Below, piece after piece: positions 23,377 through 37,700 of a stretch of 64,000 nucleotides of DNA (its first letter is position 1; each line of letters opens with the position of its first letter). Source of the DNA: Orbilia blumenaviensis. Lineage: Eukaryota > Ascomycota > Orbiliomycetes > Orbiliales > Orbiliaceae. Made by a program: the position numbers and the translations under genes. Under the pieces are notes generated by a model. The model saw nothing but the letters and a program-made list of their open reading frames with translations. It was not told the origin of the DNA and did not search any database. The DNA lies in NCBI GenBank assembly GCA_036872755.1, contig JAVHNS010000009.1, forward strand, positions 186,001-250,000, read 5' to 3'.

Positions 23377-24134
23377 ATGAAGTGTACGTTCTGGCATCCT
23401 TATTTCCGACACCTGGCGATATGAGGAGTTTTATATCAATTGGAAATGTGCGAAAGAACCAATTTCTGACATGAACATTGGCGTTTGTTACAGTCTTGAA
23501 GCCTGGCCGTGTCGGCATCGTTACCAAAGGACGATATGCAGGAAAGAAGGTGCGAAATGGAAATTCCAATCCCTCGACCGAAGAATAGACAAAGGAATCA
23601 TTCGAGATATGAATGAGGGTTGCAGCTTTGTGCTAGAAATGGGGGGGAAAAGAGATAGAAGAAGAGGTTATGAATATTGACATTTTGTCATTTGGATTAC
23701 AATAGGTTGTCATTGTCAAAGTTCTCGATGAGGGCACAAAGGCCCATCCTTTCGGTCACGCCCTAGTTGCCGGTATTGAGAGATACCCAAGCAAGGTCAC
23801 CAAGAGAATGTCGAAAAAGAGAATCACCAAGAGGTCGAAAGTAAAGCCATTCATCAAGGTCACCAACTACAACCACATCATGCCTACAAGATACACACTC
23901 GATATGGATACCATCAAGGGTACTCTGTCCGCCGATACTTTCAAGGAACCAACACAGAGGGAGGAGGCCAAGAAGACAGTGAAGAAGGCATTCGAAGAAA
24001 GATACCAGAGCGGAAAGAACAAGTGGTTCTTCACTCGTACGTTACCCGGTGACTCCTTATTATTCTCCGACCAATTTTGGTCTGTTCGAATTTACGGTTG
24101 GCTGACATCTTTGGCTCTAGCTCTACGGTTCTAA
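23377..24134 (+). CDS. RPL27: 60S ribosomal protein L27 (eL27)
   Basis: Exons 23377-23383, 23494-23549, 23706-24036 and 24121-24134 give 135 residues, the normal length. eL27 is a large-subunit protein near the tRNA path. Splicing yields [20 protein letters not shown], then [12 protein letters not shown], the conserved [37 protein letters not shown] and the canonical end KWFFTPLRF. Start and last exons are very short (7 nt and 14 nt), so simple ORF finding sees only the third exon. The 7-nt first exon is common among fungal ribosomal protein genes. It is convergent with the mutase gene. Confidence 0.98.
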
Positions 24135-24776
24135 ATGCTTTTTTTTCCTTCCTGCGTTGACTCGACTTTTATCTCTCAATATTCCACTGTAGCCTCACAC
24201 TCTTAACTTAACCTCAACCTCCTTGGGGCACAGATCTACCATGGCCTTCCAAAGCCCCTTCCGCATTGTCCTATATACCTCCTTTTTCTGATGCACCCTG
24301 TCTCACGATACATTATACTCCTTTTCTTCATGTGTTACCGACATAGTTCAAAAGGTTTCCTTCGGCGCTGGTCTGTTTTATTGACAAGAAATATAATATT
24401 CTTTGTATGAACAAAGACACCGCTTTTTCTTCTCGTCTCCCACATTTTCCATTATAAACGGGATCGTCACCAGGGAAGCGTTATATAGCGTTCATAGGGC
24501 TTGATCGCTAGGTGTCGAGAACTTGGGGGGCGAAGACAGGTCTTCCGTGAAAGTCCAAATAATAGAATTCTGGATCGCCACATATATGTCACCTCAATCA
24601 TATCACCAATTAATCGAATGTGACCCTAACTCCGTGGCCTAAAACAGCTGTATTATTATGTCTATAGATCTAAGTCTAAGTAACTGTGTATTGCAGAATC
24701 GAAAGCGGTCTAGGCTTAATATTCTATATACTATATATTTTCTCGGTTTATCGGAGCAATGACTCCAAATCTATGA
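24135..24776. other. 3' intergenic region between RPL27 and mutase
   Basis: 3' flanks of two convergent genes, 642 nt. T-rich directly after RPL27 (24130-24190, likely 3' UTR). Nothing else recognised. Confidence 0.5.
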
Positions 24777-26929
<2,153 letters not shown>

Positions 26930-29719
26930 GGTTCAAACGGGTTCGCAGGTCGATATCCGTTCAGGGACTGAGAAACTCGATCGATTTATGAGCAAGGACG
27001 GGCCGAGCAGGCGTGCAATGGATGGGATTTTGACGGGGTCTGGAGAGCTAGTAATGTTTACTGGAGATGGGGGAATATATGATAAATAGATACTCAAGTT
27101 AGGTAGGCAAGTGGGTAGATAGGTAGGTAGGCAGTATGGACACGAGGGAGAGCTCAAGAGGGGATGGAAAAAAGCCTGCCACCCAGAAAAGGTTTGACAG
27201 CGACAGCCAAAGCCCCCCAAGGCCCAAGCTCAAGCTCAAATTTCCTACATACTACTGGTAGGTAATTAGGAGTGGATAGGCACTCAGCAGTCCTTAGTTA
27301 GTTGGCCCCTCACAAAATCCAAACCCAAGCAACCAGCATGCTCAGAAAGAGAGGAAGCAAGAAGCATGGGTCCAAGAGGGGAGCTTGAGAGCTGTATGCA
27401 ACTAAGGGAAGTAGGTATCGACAGGACAGACCCTTCCCTCTCTCTTCCCCCCCCTGCAGCAAAGAGAAGCTTTCGGGATGAAACTGTGCCCCGGTTCGGA
27501 TAGCCCAGTTGAGCGATTGGTGGCCTCCGAATGTTACGACGACGAGAAACTCTGCCATGACCGTGCATCGACAGGTTGCCTTAATTGGTATGTCGGGTTC
27601 CTTCACAGTGTGTCCGGCTGTATCTGGCTGTTGGTGAACCTACCCCTGAAATTAGCCAGAGAGTGAAACAAGCGCCCAGTCGGTGCAGTGCTATTGTATG
27701 TACTGTGTGCACTGTGTATATACGTAAGTATGTACTGTACATATGTATGAGGTATGCATTATGGAAGAGGCATGGATGGACACGGTGAAGGCTGTGTGTG
27801 TTTGTTTGGATGTATCGTGTGGGTGTACCACAGTTCTCGAACTCTGGCCCCAACAAGGGTCCCCTCCCCTTCCACCCCAGGTTAATTACTTACTTTGTCG
27901 TTGCGTATGTAAGTCAATAAGTAGGTACTGCATGAAGGTAAGTAAGTAAGTCAGTCCCGGTCTGGACATGCATAACTATTGGGTGTGCGTGGGTGTGTGT
28001 TTGTAGACGTCCAGACCAGTGGGTCCAATTTGGGGCCCTTATTAAAATATCTGTTGGAGCTCTTGAAGACGAGCGTTCTGAATTCTAGAAGCCTTGCAAT
28101 TGCCATGGGCTACACGGAACCAAAAATAAAGAATTAAGGTAGTACCGTTAGCTAAAAAGTAAAATACGTAAACCGCCTACTATAAGTACGGTACTAACAT
28201 CGGATACATTACTAGTATACTGCTGGGGGTTTTTACAGGGATATTGGGGAGGGAGGTTGACGACGACTACCGGACTGACTGACTGACTGACAACCAGCTG
28301 CCTGCGATGGTAGAGTGGCTGAAGGCACAGCTCGTATTCTTTTTCTTCTTCTCTATTTCTCTTGAAGCACCATCTGCATCCAGATACTGGATTGAGGTCG
28401 TCGCGATGCCGAAGAGATCTGCATCTGGGAAGGAGAGATTGTTTCGCTGACTGTTGGTGTCAGGGTGGTCCAGCACTGCCTGTTCTTTCTTTCCTTCAGA
28501 TCGAATCTGGCCATGCATTGATTTAGGCCCGGACGCAGGCTGTAACTGTTGACTAACTAGTGCTTGTGCCTATGTTTCTGGGCAGAGACTAAGCAACTGT
28601 CTGCCAGACCCGGTACAGACTTAAGTGTGCTTACCTACTTCTTTCCCTGTGTACCTCCTAACTAGTGTACTTACGTAGATATTTTAGAGACTGGGCAATA
28701 TACTAGTGTACTGGTGCTAGTACAATGGACTGCTGTTGTATCGGGGTCGGCAGCGGCAGAGTAGTAACTCTAGGTAGTGCAGTGCCCGGCCGGGTCAGAG
28801 TAAAACTTAATATAACCATCCTCCTCCTCCTCCTCCCCTTCCTCTTCTTCTTGAGATCGATCTTCAACCTCTTCGGACTTTGCTAGAATATTCACTGGGA
28901 CCGGCCAATATTACTAATAAGAAACGAAAACATCGTTATCTCGCATCTCGTAACTTGCAAGTGCAGCCGCGACGGCACTGGCCATTAAGATTAACTCCAT
29001 AAGTAATTAAGATTAAGTAAGTACTTTAAGTACTGACTAAGTAAAAACATCCAAAACGTTAAAAAAACGGCGGCATACATACACAATCCTGACAGCATCG
29101 CGGGAAGCCAAAGCTTAAAAACCCAGGCGGATCAGGGTCCTTGGCCGCTAGTCCAATGTATGTGCGATTCTGAGCCACCCCCCCCCTTTCCCAGTCCCTT
29201 TCCCAGTCCCCCCGTCCTGCCAACCAACCCAAATTTGTCTCGATATCTTCCATTTCGCCTGTGTGTCGCTGCAAAATTAGATAACCCGACCCTCTGAATT
29301 GCCCTGTCCCTCTTCCTTCCTTTCTTCCTCTCCGTCTCCCTTTCTTCCTTTCTTCCTTTCTCTCTTCTCTGCCGGCTTCGAAATCTCCAGCATCGAGTTT
29401 TTTTTTTTCTCGAAAGTTCAAAAATTAACTTCGGGTCCGACAGCCTTCCCCCCCAAAAAAAAAAAAAAAAAAAACCAATACCAAGTACTGCTATTCCTGG
29501 CTCTAGTAGCCACGGTACCAGTCAAACGAAGAAGCAGCCAACAAACAAACGTCGGGCGAAAACTCTCCCAATTCACCCAAACCAAGGGAACTCATCCCAC
29601 AAGAATCTTCCTCCTTTCGCGGTCTACACCATCTCTTCTCTCTCTCTCCCTCCTTCTCTCCGCGCCTCCTACACCATAACCACGTCCATCACTCGATACC
29701 TACCGCAGGTTCTACAGAC
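26930..29719. promoter_or_regulatory. 2.8-kb divergent intergenic region between mutase and transporter
   Basis: Between divergent start codons of the UGM and transporter genes. It contains the motif TAGGTAGG (27110-27135), GTAAGTAAGTAAG (27940-27952), a CTGA array (28270-28289), CCTCCTCCTCCTCC (28821-28834), and near the transporter TSS a CT-rich stretch (29300-29370) and A20 at 29455-29474. Several short open frames (27284-27606, 28267-28518) have no protein-like character. No TATA identified. Confidence 0.5.
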
Positions 29720-31426
29720 ATGTCGTCCAGCAATGATACGGAAGACAAGAGGGAGCCGCTCATGAGCGAGAACAGAGATGATCCAATCCTCCCGGTCAGC
29801 AATGTTCCCACGCCCTCACGGCCGACAATACCATCAGCCGTCTATGTCATGTACGTAGTCCACCATTACGATTCGCAAGCACGGCAGCCTTTTCTCACAA
29901 TGGAATTCTTAGAGTCTGGATCGCTTTGAGCGGAAGTGTCATCCTCTTCAACAAGAAGATATTAGATAAAGAAAAAGGCCTTAATTTTCGTAAGCCTTCA
30001 ATCCCTACTACCCCCTTGCTGGATAGATCACTCGCTAACCTCAAATCGCAGCCTTCCGTAAGTCCCTACTTTCGCGCATTCAACAGCTACCGTCTCCTGC
30101 ATCCCCGCATCTCAAGCTACCCCGCCACGACACCATTCCATAAATTTTTATTTTTAAAAAAACTGGCATCATGGTTACTAATCCGCTTTCCTACGACAGC
30201 AATATTTCTTACAACATGGCATTTGGTCTTCGCCACGATCATGACACAGGTCCTCGCGAGGACATCAAGCCTTCTAGACGGTCTTAAAACCGTTAAAATG
30301 ACTGGCAAAGTCTATCTGAGAGCCGTGGTGCCGATTGGTTTCTTCTTCAGTCTGAGTTTGATCTGCAGCAACCAAGCATATCTCTATCTCAGCGTCTCCT
30401 TCATCCAAATGCTTAAGGTCCGTTGCCCGGAATCCGCCAACTTGTGCATCTAGAAGCTGCATACTAACCCCAAAACCCGGTTTACAGGCTACAACCCCGG
30501 TTGCTGTTCTTCTCGCCGGTTGGGCTCTTGGAAAGGAGCGACCCACGACAAAGACATTCGGAAACGTTTCCATCATTGTTCTCGGTGTGGTAATTGCATC
30601 TTATGGTGAAATCAAGTTTGTGATGGTTGGCTTCATTTTCCAGGCCCTTGGTGTCGCATTTGAGGCCACCAGACTCGCCATGGTGGAGAAGCTCCTCAAT
30701 TCCGCAGAGTATAAGATGGACCCATTGGTGTCTCTCTACTACTTCGCTCCCGTCTGCGCTGCCATGAACTTTGTTATCTTCTTGTTCTTGGAAGCCAGCA
30801 CCATCTCCCTTGACGATGTATTCCGGGTCGGACCATTTGTCCTATTGATCAATGCTCTGGTCGCCTTCGCGCTCAACGTTAGCGTTGTTTTCCTGGTAAG
30901 CCGCGATTAAACCTCTGTTTGCAGGCCAAGCTAACGAAAAATTGTTATAGATCGGAAAAACATCATCCCTTGTTCTTACGCTTTGTGGTGTCTTGAAGGA
31001 CATTCTCCTGGTCATCATCTCTGTTGCATGGATTCACGATCCAGTCAAGCCACTCCAGATCTTCGGCTACTCGATCGCCTTGGGAGGACTCGTCTACTAC
31101 AAGCTCGGAGGTATGTTATATATCCAGTGTCGCTCACGTTCCTACGCTAACATCATCGTCTTTCGTCAGCCGACAAAATCAAGGAACACTACGGAAGACT
31201 TTCCAAGGAAGGCGCCCTCCGATGGAACGAGTATGGAACAAAATATCCAGCTTACCGAAAGGCCGCAGTTTTCGGCACCTGCGCATTCATCGTTCTGGTC
31301 ATTTTCTTCTCCTATAGCAACGCCGGTACCGCTGAGATCTCCGGGCAGGTTGATGCTGTTGTTAGGGCTGGTGTCAACCACATCCACTCGAAACGTGGGC
31401 TTGAGGCTGTGATGTCGTTCTTTTAG
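29720..31426 (+). CDS. glfB: UDP-galactofuranose / nucleotide-sugar transporter (TPT/DMT family)
   Basis: Exons 29720-29850, 29913-29989, 30052-30057, 30200-30417, 30488-30895, 30951-31110 and 31170-31426 give 418 residues with about ten hydrophobic segments. The family is the triose-phosphate/nucleotide-sugar transporter (DUF250, DMT clan). Recognised motifs: SGSVILFNKKILD, LTTWHLVFATIMTQVLART, VYLRAVVPIGFFFSLSLIC, YLYLSVSFIQMLK|ATTPVA, GEIKFVMVGFIFQALG, DPLVSLYYFAPVCAAM and IGKTSSLVLTLCGVLKDI. The 6-nt exon 3 (CCTTCC between CAG and GTAAGT) gives NFPFPIFLTTWH, fitting the F-x-FP motif better than skipping it. Immediate divergent neighbour of UGM, the arrangement I recall for Aspergillus glfA-glfB; on that basis I call it the UDP-Galf importer of the Golgi. 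Fold certain, substrate inferred. Confidence 0.82.
30052..30057 (+). other. 6-nt micro-exon in transporter gene
   Basis: The six bases CCTTCC are flanked by CGCAG and GTAAGTCC, both good splice signals. Inclusion keeps the frame (phase 1 in, phase 1 out) and adds the residues PF, giving NFPFPIFLTTWH. Skipping it also keeps the frame (NFPIFLTTWH), so the two isoforms would differ by two residues. Confidence 0.7.
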
Positions 31427-34156
31427 AGCCGTTTCGAGGAGGCGCTATTTTCTTTTCAATGATTTCTCTTCGTGCCTAAGGAAGGTTTTATTTTCAGTAT
31501 ATATAGATTTTAGTTCTTTTTATTTTCTATGGCTTTTAAGGATATATTTTTGGTGATGGATGTTTGGCATGGAATCGGATGGTATGAGAGTAGGACGAAT
31601 TTTGAAGATGGATCTAAATGTCTATAGTGCTTACTTAGCATCAGTTGTTCGTTTAACATAACGGCATATTCTACTAATTATAAGATCTTCTTTTCGTTAT
31701 CATGTTAATAGCGCAAAAGAGGGGGCGCTTTGCGTGAAATATGGGAGTAAGTTTCGTCGAGGATGACTGAAGTTAGGAGCAATAGATAACAAGACAAGGA
31801 TGAACAGCGCGATGCGAATCACGACCAGCTGAAAAGGGAAAAAAAGGGACCGACGATTACGAGACCCGAGGAGTATTTCGCAAATGCAACCGTCTCTCGA
31901 AATCTCTGACAGGAGCTCTGCAAAAAAAAAAAAAACAAAGGTGGGGGCGGCTCCAATGCAATGGCGAATTTTAACATGCCAAAAGTTGCGATGTGTAAGC
32001 TGTGACATTCCAAGCTAGAAAGAGATACTGAATCGACCCAAAAGCGCGAGACTTTCACATGCCAAAAAGGCGAGCCTTTGGGGAGCATCTCGCTAGTGTG
32101 GCCCACCCAACCGGAGCGGGCTATTAGGACCCACTAATCCATTATCGTGGATACATGAAAATCAAAAGGCTTTCCTTTTCCTTATCCAATTTCGATAGGA
32201 GAAGCTCACTTCTAGGGGTTTTTCGTTTTTAGCTAAATTTAAAAGTATTCCGTGCGCAGATACGCTAGGTGCCCGTATTCGCGAATTCGGTATCTGATTA
32301 GTAGGTAGGTATTCTCGTTGGAAACTCTTGGTTGGGATTTACAACTTTGGTGGTGATAGTGCCTACCCAGCTAACCAGCATCCAACAAGCTTGCAAGTAC
32401 GAGATCGAGATCTACGTATAACAATTATTTGTGGAATTAGTAGGCAGGAGGAGCATGTACAAAGGCCAAAGCACCAATTAGAATCAAAATGCTGCAATTA
32501 CAGAGTTTTACGTACGATTATGTCCGCATATCTGTGATCTAATCTGTGATGAGACCATTCTGTGACATGAAGTGGTGATATCTTGGTTACGCCCAGGCCT
32601 GCAGTCTCTCCTTCTGAAGTCAAAGCCGTACAAGGTTCAAGCTCTATTCCCTGCATATGCGTATGCCGTTAATATCAGTTCCACAAATTTGTAAAACGGC
32701 AGAAATAACAATATATAGGTATATATATACATCCCAACGGAATTGAAGACCCGCACTCTTTCTGCAAATGCTAGATCTATGCCCTTGCTTGAGCATGAAG
32801 TACATGTATGTACAACCCCAGATATGTGCTTGTATAGGTAGATGTAGACGCGGAATCTGGGATTCGGCAATAAGGAAGTGCACGGTACACTGAGGAGCCA
32901 CCAACTAAAAACGTGGATTACGGATTCAAGGTCGGCCGGGCCAGTCAGCCAAGTGGGGCCTTTTCTAAGGATTCAACAGGTTCTGAAAACAACGAAGGTG
33001 CATATGCGCCTGCATGGGGACCTTACAACATGTAGTATTACCACAGATCTTCTTTCCTTTTTTCTCTGTCGAATCCGCTTTTACTTCCTTTGATCAGATT
33101 CGAGCTTCGGCTCATGATTAGATACCTAGTTCTTCCCTATTGAAATGATGCCAAGTTGGAAGCCTCGAGCTTGAGAAATGAAGGAACCGAAAGATAAAAA
33201 AATATAAAAAAATTCTTTCAGATATTCTGACATAATGGAGAGCTATCGCAAGCATGTGCTTGAAAGACATGACCGTGATAGTGGCCTCCCCTTCTTTCGC
33301 ATCCGATTCGTAGGAGGAACAGGAGCCTTGCGACACTCGCGAAATTCAGTTCCAGGATTTCTTTCTTTTCTTTTGTCGCCGCAAACACGCCGCCACCGGC
33401 TTTGGGAATGCAGCTGTTAGCTCAATATGTGCGTACTAGGTACACGCCAGAGCAATAAATTTTGATCCGAGGTGCGAGATTATCTTGGTTGGTCGCCAGA
33501 ACCAGCAGTGGTATGTGCGAAGCCAAGGTACATGTACCAACCAGACTGTACCAGTGCGGTACTTTGCAGGGTTCCGGGAGTGGAAGGGACAAGGTCGATT
33601 TTGATAGATGAGAGAAGTGGAAATTCTCCTTCCCGCCCCTCCATCACAACTTTCCTTAAGCATGTGGATTGGGGGGGAAGCCTACGTATGTTCAGTTGTT
33701 TTGGGGATGTATAAAGGCCCGCAGATGCCCACTTTGGAGGACTTCGTTCAAGATATCTTAGTATTTTGACATTTCTTCTGTTCTTGAAGCAAAAACAACT
33801 CGACGCCGTTCATATCGATATCGCACAGCATTTTATATTTATATCGCTGCAACCAAGATATCTTTGCATTGAGGTGAGCTTGGACCTATTCTTTCTTTTT
33901 CCTTCCGACTTTTTTTTTGCTGGGCCAGAGAGTGAATTTCAAGCATGTGATTGTTGGTTAATGCGCGCCCTCCCAACCAACACACTAAATTTAAACCTAC
34001 TCACCCACCGCTCAAGCGTTCGACGTCATCGATTAACCTATCTTATACTTTCACTGCACTTACTTTGTTCAGAATAATAATAAATAATAATACTAACCTC
34101 TCACTACTCTTTCAGAGATTAGTATCGTGTATACAAAGACTCTATATACCTAAGCA
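31427..34156. other. 2.7-kb intergenic region; promoter and leader of Cap20 gene
   Basis: No coding support. AT-rich with T-runs (31486-31560) after the transporter stop; two similar 10-bp pieces (CATGCCAAAA) at 31976-31985 and 32058-32067; YACCTAY-type motifs (TAGGTAGGTA at 32301-32310). At its right end a TATAAAGG box lies at 33710-33717, 440 nt before the Cap20 start. A good acceptor region (ACTAAC...TTTCAG, ending near 34115) and a GTGAGC donor near 33872 suggest a spliced 5' leader. Confidence 0.5.
33710..33717 (+). promoter_or_regulatory. TATA box candidate of Cap20/perilipin gene
   Basis: TATAAAGG in a GC/AT transition region, followed by about 160 nt of leader and then the GTGAGC donor of a probable 5' UTR intron. 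Confidence 0.5.
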
Positions 34157-34775
34157 ATGGCAACCAACGGCGAAACCGAATCTCACAGTGTTTTCCTCAG
34201 CCATCTCGGCTCTCTCCCAGTCGTCAGTGATGGCGTAACTTACTTCAAGGGTAAATCCTCTCTTTCATACTTGGTAGATGTGTACACTTTTCTGATAACA
34301 TAATACAGGACATCCTGTTGGACAGAGATCGCTTTCGATCTCACAGTCCGTCTACGACACCTTCGTCAAGCCATTCTCTCCATACCTCGCCAAAGCCAAT
34401 GTCTATGCCGGCCCATACGTTACCAAGGCCGACCAATTCGCTGACTCTGGCCTCGCCCAACTCGAAGAGCGGGTTCCAATTGTCAAGGAGCCCACCGAAA
34501 AACTAAAGGAGAGGATAACCAGCCTTCCAGTCTATCATACCGCACAAGATGCGCTTGCTTTTAGCAACGAGAAGAAGGATTATGCTTTCAAGGTCTACAA
34601 TGATGAATACAACAAGGCTAGCAATGGACAGAAGAGCTTAGTATCTGTTGCCAAGGCTGGAATCACTACAACCTTCATCCTATCCACACAGACTATTGGG
34701 TGGATCGCTGGCTATTTGACAGCGAAGAAGGAGGAGGTCAAAGAAGCCGTTGACGAGAAGAGTGCGTCGGAGTAA
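34157..34775 (+). CDS. cap20: Cap20-type perilipin (lipid droplet protein)
   Basis: Exons 34157-34250 and 34309-34775 give 186 residues. Perilipin-like CAP20 proteins coat lipid droplets; Colletotrichum CAP20 and Metarhizium MPL1 are known members, the former needed for full appressorial function. The sequence begins MATNGETESHSVFLSHLGSL and continues PVVSDGVTYFKGHPVGQRS across the splice, with SPYLAKANVYAGPYVTKADQ, ADSGLAQLEERVPIVKEPTE, then TGWIAGYLTAKKEEV-like C-terminus (FILSTQTIGWIAGYLTAKK). This set (GQRS, YLxxAxxYxxPYVxKADxxxxSGL, VPxVKExTxKL) is the family signature. Length matches. A helical, weakly hydrophobic profile agrees with droplet binding. Expression: TATA-like box and long leader suggest strong regulation, untested. 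Confidence 0.9.
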
Positions 34776-37700
34776 TCCCATCCCTTTCATATGGGTGGGT
34801 AGTTCTTTTCGCTTTAGTTTTCCATTTTCTTTGTTCGTATAATATCGGTACTTTTTTTGTTTAAGTAGCGTCTGGGATTGGTTTATTGGGTTCATATCTG
34901 TTTTATTTATCTATTTTTCACCTTTATTTTTCATATTATTCTACTTCTTCCTCTCACTCTTCTTACTCCCCTTCTTTCCTTTGTGCTAGCTGGAATGAGC
35001 GCAACCAATTGGGTATAGATATCAATGCCGAAGGCCTTCTTTGTAATTAGATTGCAACCAGGGAAAAAAAAGGAAACTGAGTGTCTACTTCTCTACGCAA
35101 AGTTCGGGACCGATTGAATCACCACAAGCTCGGAACCACATGAAGGTACTTGCATTGTCCAAATAAAGTACCCTTCCCTCCCACTCTCCTCCGCCCTAAA
35201 AATTCTCGTGTGACACCGGCGCATTTTCTGTGGTTCTTCAAACCCTCAAGGATTAGATGATCGGAATACGAAATTAACTACGATTGTACAATTGGAACCG
35301 CCCCAGCGAACCTTCGCAGGCCATGTTTATTACAGGGTTTTCGACAGCCCTGATCCACGCTGTTAGTATCGATTAGGAAAGTTCTAAACAGGGAGATTCG
35401 GCGTCGGTTCCTGTGAGGACATGAAAGAAGAAAGAAAGTTTTCTTGAAGCTGTCGATTTTTTTAGAGAGAAAATTCGAGGAATTTTTCTAACATGTGAAA
35501 GAGTGAACTTGGGTGCAATATATTATACTATGCATGCAATATGCGCAATACGTACCCGGCATGTGGCGGGGGATGACGGCATTGGTGGGACAAAGAAAGT
35601 TCATTGCATTGGCATCTCTCTGTGGCGGGGTTGGATCACAACACAGTAACGAGACTTCCGCATGGTCTGTACAGGTCGCCGCGGAGTCGGACCATTGACC
35701 GGTGCCTCGTCTCCTGACTTTGTATTTTTTTTTATTTATTTTTTTTTCTTGACATGTGCTTTACGGAATTCTTTTATCTTTTTCATTAAGTATAGTCATG
35801 AGTTTAATCATTTTGATATCTCGTTTTAAATGTCGGAGATTCAATTCCAGCTAGGACTTAGCTAGCTAGCGGCGGGAACGGGATGCCATGTGCACGTGGA
35901 ATTTAGATGCGGCGGTTAACCGCCAGATGCTCGGATATCTGTTGACCCTCTAGGACATCTTTTTAGAGGTATTGACACGGTTTGGAAATTTGATACCACA
36001 AGCCTAAGTCACACACGGATGTTGTCATAGAGGTGACAATCAATATTTCGAATTTGTACGTACCTGTTAAAGATTTAATATTTGATTGGGCATCAAAGCA
36101 TCTCAAAATAACTTTGGTATATCTTGATTGTTGTCAAGTCAAATTTTAGACCGACTTTTCGTTCGATAAACGGCCTAGAAAACACACCCTTCCCCTTTAC
36201 GATAATATACGGTCGTAAGATACAAAGGTGTCAGGCATACAGTGGAGATCACTTCGGGTTTAGTAACGCGGGCAGCCTTTTGGCTTAACAAAAAGCCATG
36301 ATGTTTTTCTAACCATAATCAAGTTCTCGCACATTCTCTGCAGCGCCATCAAATTAATGCGGACCTTTCTCTTAATCATCTTGCATGAAGAATATATGCC
36401 ATAGTTACGGCAGAAAACACATGTATCAGATTATAAACTCGTACACATGTGAATTCTGACCTACCTGGCTGGGTTGGCTAAGCTAGGCCTCTATGCCAGA
36501 TATCAACTACCTGGACTTCGGTTAGTTTTTGATACTGATCATACTCGCAAACTAAGTTAATAAAATAAAATAAAATAAAAGGATAAAGCTGCGGACCGAC
36601 AATCTCTTTCAGATTGATTCCGGGCTCGGGGAGAACGGGCTTGGCTAACGTTATAACGTTTTGAAAAAAAAAAAAAAACGTGGCGTCATTAATATCAACA
36701 AAGGCACCTACGCGCGCAGCACTATCTGCCATTCTGGCTAAACTCATGATTATTATTGCGTTAATTTACGATACACCGCCATTTTTTCGGCGTTGAAAGT
36801 TTTTGAAAAACGAGTTTGTGACGTTAATGGTTGTATTTCACCTTGCAGGAGCCTAGATAGGCGCGCCACGCTGTCACGCTGCGGAATATCGGAGCATATA
36901 ACGGAGAAAGTCAGAAAAAAGAAAAGAAAATAATAGTGACGGAAGATATGGAAGGAAAGAAGGATGAATAAAAGTTCTAGAGATCTGAATCGCGATGTGT
37001 GTCACCTTCATAGGCCGGATAACGTAACGTTACGAGAGTGTGATCGATTGATATATGTATACTCAGCCTCCGCGAGATCGGATTGCTTGTCCTCGCGCCG
37101 AGGTTTTAAAGTTTTTTTGTTGCGTTGTGTTGGAATTAGTAGTTGAGATAACAAGTGGGCAGGCTAGCACTTCTCTAGCTCAAGGCAGTTCGATGCCTAG
37201 CTTCGTTGGCTTGGAATGGTCCATGTGGAGCTCGTTTGAACTACCGTGAAGATACTTATTACCTAACCAGGGTGATGACTTGAGTAACTGTCAATCACTG
37301 GTTCTTTTGCCCCGACGACAAGCTTTAAGAGGCGTGTATCTGGTCATGCAGAGGCAAACCTACAAGATACGAGAGGGCGCAGCAAAGCACTGTAGTGAGT
37401 TCCGACTGACTAACATCGATGAGGTTTTATAGCTATAGTTCTCATGCGCGATTATCTGGATTGCAGTCATTCCATGGGTAGTGTAAATCGAAATTGGGGC
37501 TTTGCAGTTGTGGAAATGTTGAAGGCCTTGGAGGAATCACCATCCACATCACGATGCATCAACATTGTAGCATTCTCGAAGCTTTTGACGAGAGAGCATG
37601 CACCGGTTATTTAAGACAATGCACACACACAGACATGGCTGTTCACAGGTAACAGGTTACTTAAGACTGAGTAAGTTTGAAACCTGATACCCTGCTTTTC

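Noticed and set aside
27284..28518. Several short frames in the mutase/transporter gap considered as small genes
   Set aside because: They overlap on both strands, are low-complexity, and have neither splice support nor recognisable motifs.
36478..36747. Minus-strand open frame beginning MSLARMADSAARVG
   Set aside because: The frame continues only through poly-Phe from a poly-T run and then AAAAT repeats; no splice alternative gives a sensible protein.
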